Source: Kluyvera sp047971185
GTDB lineage: Bacteria > Pseudomonadota > Gammaproteobacteria > Enterobacterales > Enterobacteriaceae
NCBI RefSeq assembly: GCF_047971185.1
Contig: NZ_JBKDZH010000042.1
Location: 62,001-126,000, forward strand
Length of the DNA: 64,000 nucleotides
Reading direction: 5' to 3'
In this document: positions 61,135 through 64,000 of the stretch, one piece after another
Layout: every line of letters begins with the position of its first letter
Numbering within the stretch: the stretch's first letter is position 1
Made by a program: the position numbers and the translations under genes
The notes under the pieces: model-generated
Databases searched by the model: none
Seen by the model: the letters and a program-made list of their open reading frames with translations, nothing else
What the model was told of the DNA's origin: nothing

Positions 61135-62349
61135 TTAAACGCTCACTGCTGCTGCGCGACGCATGCGCAGCAGCAGCATTCCGCCTGCCAGCAGCGTGAT
61201 AATCTGCGATGCCACCAGTACGGAAAAACCGGAACTGACCGACCCCACCGACTTCATCACCACCCCCATCAGCAGCGGAATAAACGCGGCGCAAATATTG
61301 CCAATTCCGTTAATGATGCCATAGGCGCTGCCCACCGCTTCCCGCGCGGCATGGTGCTGCACCACGGCAGGAATCGCCGCCCCCTGTAACCCCCAGAAGA
61401 CGTTCGCCGACAGCATAAACAGCGCCAGCCAGGCCGGCTGCTGGCTTAGCATCAGCGCCAGCACTGAAAGCGCAGTCAGCAGTCCGCCGATAACAAACAG
61501 CACTGGCGCCTGCTCCGGGCGCATTTTGTCGAGCAGCACGCCGCCGAGAAACTTAGAGCCGAGGCTCAGCAGGAACGGAATGGCGGCCAGAAAACCGGTC
61601 GCATGCAGCGAGAAGTGGTGCTCATCGCGCAGCCACGCGGGTAACCAGGCGCTGCTGCCCCACAGATAGCTCAGCGTGGCGATCTCGACCAGCAGGATCC
61701 AGCCCAGCAGCGGCGTGTGCCAGGCCAGCGCGAAGGTTTGCTTAAAGCCCGGTTTAGCCCGTGGACCAACGGCGCGCGGTGCCGGGAGAAAGCGCCAGAC
61801 GAGCCCGCCGCCCAGCAGCAGGTTCAGCACCGCCAGCGCGTAAAACGACCCCATCCAGCCCAGATTCGCCATCAGCCAGGTGACCAGCGGGAAGCCGACC
61901 GCTAGCCCCAGCGAAACGCCCAGCGCGGTGACGGCATTGGGTTTGCCAATTTCATCGGCATTGAAGTTATCGCTGATAAAACGCGTTTTGAGCGAGAACA
62001 GCGGCCCTTCGGCAATCCCCAGAATGATACGCGCTATCAGCATCCCCATCAGCGAACCGAGCAGCGGCGACACGGCGCAAACCAACGCCCAGATGGCAAT
62101 GCTGCCCAGCAGCCCCTGGCGGTAATGCCAGCGGCTTTCAATAACTGGTGTTAATAATAAAGCCGAAAATCCATAACCCAGAAGAAAGCATGTCATCAGC
62201 ATGTCTTGTAACATTCTGTTTTCATTTAACTGAAAGTGAGCCGCAAAATCCGGGTTGAGAATCATCACCGAGATATTAACGCGATCGATGTAAGAAATAA
62301 TTATTAACAACAGTAATGCGATTGTACCTTGCCATCTTGCCGTCATCAC
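61135..62349 (-). CDS. MFS transporter (anion:cation symporter type)
   Basis: A protein of 404 residues with 12 membrane segments. SYIDRVNISVMI at the first helix, ARIILGIAEGPLFSLKTRFISDNF in the place of the ACS-family signature, and the loop DEIGKPNAVTALG place it in the anion:cation symporter family of organic-acid carriers. It diverges from the Rieske operon and shares its 413-base regulatory region, so it probably imports that pathway's aromatic or carboxylic substrate. Confidence 0.88.
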   Translation of the reverse strand: MMTARWQGTIALLLLIIISYIDRVNISVMILNPDFAAHFQLNENRMLQDMLMTCFLLGYGFSALLLTPVIESRWHYRQGLLGSIAIWALVCAVSPLLGSLMGMLIARIILGIAEGPLFSLKTRFISDNFNADEIGKPNAVTALGVSLGLAVGFPLVTWLMANLGWMGSFYALAVLNLLLGGGLVWRFLPAPRAVGPRAKPGFKQTFALAWHTPLLGWILLVEIATLSYLWGSSAWLPAWLRDEHHFSLHATGFLAAIPFLLSLGSKFLGGVLLDKMRPEQAPVLFVIGGLLTALSVLALMLSQQPAWLALFMLSANVFWGLQGAAIPAVVQHHAAREAVGSAYGIINGIGNICAAFIPLLMGVVMKSVGSVSSGFSVLVASQIITLLAGGMLLLRMRRAAAVSV

Positions 62350-62411
62350 TTCCGCCTTAATGCCTTTATGAGTTTATATTTTTATTCACGAAACTATCAC
62401 GCAGCTAAAAT

Positions 62412-62743
62412 GATTCACCTATGAAACTCATTGTATTTAAATGAAAAAATAATTACCTGTTTCACCTGTGAAACTGCATCATCGTTCGAGGTAATAATTT
62501 TTTAGAGTGCGATGAGAGCACAAGTCAATATTTATTATTCAAAATGAGAGGCCATTACAAAAAAGTATTATTCCCTCGCCGGTGATGAAAATTTCATATC
62601 GCTGCATTTTTTCGTGATCGTTTGCACACTTAGCCAATTAAACGTCGTTTAGTTAACAAATTCGTCACATCCACGCTTGACGAAACATTCATCGCTTTTA
62701 TATTGACCGTATTAAATAAGAAACAGAGTTTCATATATGAAAC
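62412..62743. promoter_or_regulatory. three GTTTCA/TGAAAC palindromes in the MFS/Rieske divergent region
   Basis: GATTCACCTATGAAAC (62412-62427), GTTTCACCTGTGAAAC (62459-62474) and GTTTCATATATGAAAC (62728-62743) share the pattern GTTTCAYNTRTGAAAC; the second is perfect except its central CT, the third fully perfect. The first two lie near the MFS start, the third just after the predicted Rieske promoter. They look like operators of one local regulator, not encoded in this window. Confidence 0.65.
62677..62704 (+). promoter_or_regulatory. promoter of the Rieske operon
   Basis: TTGACG (62677-62682) and TATATT (62699-62704) are 16 bases apart. The start point would fall near 62711, about 17 bases before the third palindrome, which could act as a roadblock operator. 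Confidence 0.55.
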
Positions 62744-62762
62744 AAAAGCCTGGAGGATCGCG

Positions 62763-63086
62763 ATGAGCTGGATAGGCGTGTGTGATGCAGAACAAGTACA
62801 GGAAGATTTCCCTTTTAGCGGCAACGTCGAAGGTAAAGAGATCGGCGTTTATTTGATTGACGGCGAGTACTACGCGCTGGAAGACGTATGCCCTCACGCC
62901 TATGCGCTGCTGAGCCAGGGGTTTGTGGAAGATGGCAAAGTCGAGTGCCCGCTGCACGAAGCGGTTTTCGATGTCAAAACCGGGCAATGCCTGCACGGCC
63001 CCGGCGGCCGCAACCTGAATCGCTACCCGGTTCGGGTATTTGAAAACCAGATCCAGATTACGTTTATCGAGGAGACCGTGGCATGA
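62763..63086 (+). CDS. Rieske [2Fe-2S] ferredoxin
   Basis: A protein of 107 residues. The Rieske ligands are CPH in EDVCPHAYALL and CPLH in VECPLHEAVFDVKTGQCLHGPGGRNL (in part). It would carry electrons to the oxygenase encoded two genes downstream. The ATG at 62763 follows GGAGG; a longer frame from 62703 lacks a ribosome binding site. Its stop overlaps the next start by four bases (ATGA). Confidence 0.88.
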   Translation: MSWIGVCDAEQVQEDFPFSGNVEGKEIGVYLIDGEYYALEDVCPHAYALLSQGFVEDGKVECPLHEAVFDVKTGQCLHGPGGRNLNRYPVRVFENQIQITFIEETVA

Positions 63087-63391
63087 GTGACACCCTGAAC
63101 TTTAACCCCGCGCTGCCGGAAAGCCGCCAGTTCACCCCGCCCGCCGAAGGCGGCAACGGCGCGATTCATAAACCGGGTCACTACGACAATCTGATCTGGC
63201 AAACCCGCAGCCGCGTACCGGAAAACTGGGAGCTGAAGCTTATCGCCGCGCTGGAAGAACTGTTCGAGCAGGGCGCAGAAACGCTGCCGGAACTGGTGAA
63301 TGGGCTTAACGCTATCAAGATGCACGACCAGCAGGGCGAGCCGTGGAGCGAAGCCAGCTTCGCCGCATTCTTACAGGTTAACGGATACTGA
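63083..63391 (+). CDS. small recombinase-like helix-turn-helix protein of the dioxygenase operon
   Basis: A protein of 102 residues. After an extended N-terminus (FNPALPESRQFTPPAEG, GHYDNLIWQTRSRVP), a helical domain WELKLIAALEELFEQGAETLPELVNGLNA and SEASFAAFLQVNGY (residues 50-102) resembles the small recombinase-like helix-turn-helix domain reported beside Rieske oxygenases. It probably does not bind DNA as a classical regulator; an accessory or assembly role for the oxygenase is inferred from tight coupling (overlaps both in start and short 10-base gap to the oxygenase). Confidence 0.65.
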   Translation: MSDTLNFNPALPESRQFTPPAEGGNGAIHKPGHYDNLIWQTRSRVPENWELKLIAALEELFEQGAETLPELVNGLNAIKMHDQQGEPWSEASFAAFLQVNGY

Positions 63392-63401
63392 GGGCAACGC
63401 G

Positions 63402-64000
63402 ATGACGACTACCGTACAAAACTATCTCGATAAAGGTCTGCGCGGCCTCTGGTATCCGGTGCTGGCAAGCTGGGAAGTGCAGTCCGCGCCGGTGGGCATC
63501 ACCCGCCTGGGCGAGCAGATTGTGGTGTGGCGTAACAAAGACGGCCAGGTGCAGGCGCTGGAAGACCGCTGCCCGCACCGCGGCGCGCGCCTGTCGATGG
63601 GCTGGAACCTTGGCGACCGCATTGCCTGCTGGTATCACGGCGTGGAAGTGGCGGGCAACGGCGAAGTAAAAGATGTGCCCGCGGTGGATAAATGCCCGCT
63701 GGTGGGGCAGCAGTGCGTGCGCAGCTACAACGTGCAGGAAGCGCACGGCGCGATTTTCCTGTGGTTCGGCGTGACCGCCGACCAGCAGCCGGATGAACTG
63801 AGCTTCCCGGCCGAGCTGGCCGATAGCGAAGACTACAGCAACTTCCTCTGTACCGCGGCGTGGAAATGCAATTACCAGTACGCGCTGGAAAACGTCATGG
63901 ACCCGATGCACGGCACCTATCTGCACTCTTCCTCGCACTCGATGGCGGAAGGCGACCGTAAGGCCGACATGGTACTGCAACCGACCAAAACCGGCTTTAT
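63402..64000 (+). CDS. Rieske non-heme iron oxygenase, large subunit (partial)
   Basis: The first 199 residues are in the window, and the gene runs off the right edge. The Rieske cluster ligands are CPHRG (about 47-51) and CWYHG (about 67-71). The mononuclear iron site is seen in ALENVMDPMHGTYLH (about 167-181), with the bridging Asp and two His ligands. The layout is that of vanillate/phthalate-type monooxygenases and dioxygenases. The substrate is unknown. It starts 10 bases after the recombinase-like gene with GAGGGCAACGCG as the ribosome binding site. Confidence 0.9.
   Translation, partial: MTTTVQNYLDKGLRGLWYPVLASWEVQSAPVGITRLGEQIVVWRNKDGQVQALEDRCPHRGARLSMGWNLGDRIACWYHGVEVAGNGEVKDVPAVDKCPLVGQQCVRSYNVQEAHGAIFLWFGVTADQQPDELSFPAELADSEDYSNFLCTAAWKCNYQYALENVMDPMHGTYLHSSSHSMAEGDRKADMVLQPTKTGF

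Overview
The window is chromosomal DNA of an enteric gammaproteobacterium (Enterobacteriaceae; Klebsiella/Enterobacter/Kosakonia-like by gene content, but the species cannot be fixed from the sequence). About half of it follows the E. coli K-12 order between yqhA and speB, in inverted orientation: yqhA-yghZ-yghW-yghU-gss, then pheV-yqgA-speC-nupG-mltC-yggX-mutY-trmB-yggL-yggN-yggM, hemW-rdgB-yggUTS-yggR, ruvX-yqgE-gshB-rsmE-endA-sprT-galP-metK-yqgB-speA and speB. Many of these proteins can be recognised from start to stop.

Accessory DNA sits in the gaps of this backbone. (1) 1-1.5 kb: three unrecognised genes of lower GC. (2) 4.6-25.4 kb, between yghU and tRNA-Phe (pheV): a thioredoxin-like protein, gss, an aminotransferase, a tiny membrane protein, a YdeP-type molybdoenzyme, a murQ-murP-murR operon for N-acetylmuramic acid with a likely MurR operator, a YeaR-like cupin, a deoxynucleoside kinase, a LuxR-type regulator, a complete type 1 fimbrial operon fimAICDFGH and a coiled-coil protein with an HPD motif. 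(3) 36-39 kb: a TRAP transporter where E. coli carries ansB. (4) 44 kb: a CsgD-like regulator between the PilT homologue yggR and ruvX. (5) 55-60 kb: oligogalacturonate genes (ogl, a TogB-like binding protein, a sugar isomerase, an unknown 524-residue protein) between speA and speB. (6) 61-64 kb: an MFS transporter divergent from a Rieske dioxygenase operon that runs off the window.

The genes form several working groups. Polyamine genes speC, speA, speB and gss make putrescine from ornithine or arginine and conjugate spermidine to glutathione; metK supplies S-adenosylmethionine. DNA and nucleotide maintenance is represented by mutY, rdgB, ruvX, yggX and the deoxynucleoside kinase. Peptidoglycan recycling is represented by mltC and murQP. 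Surface structures are represented by fim, the PilT homologue and the CsgD-like regulator.

The most noteworthy points are: FimH lacks Tyr137 of the mannose-pocket tyrosine gate (Lys) and has Asp for Asn138; the fim operon lacks fimB/fimE and any recognisable fimS repeats; speB starts 27 bases after a strong intrinsic terminator, implying transcription attenuation; three copies of a GTTTCA-type palindrome lie in the MFS/Rieske divergent promoter; two abutting palindromes separate gss from the thioredoxin-like gene; and the hyb hydrogenase-2 operon is absent between yghW and yghU. No transposase, integrase, CRISPR array or rRNA was seen.
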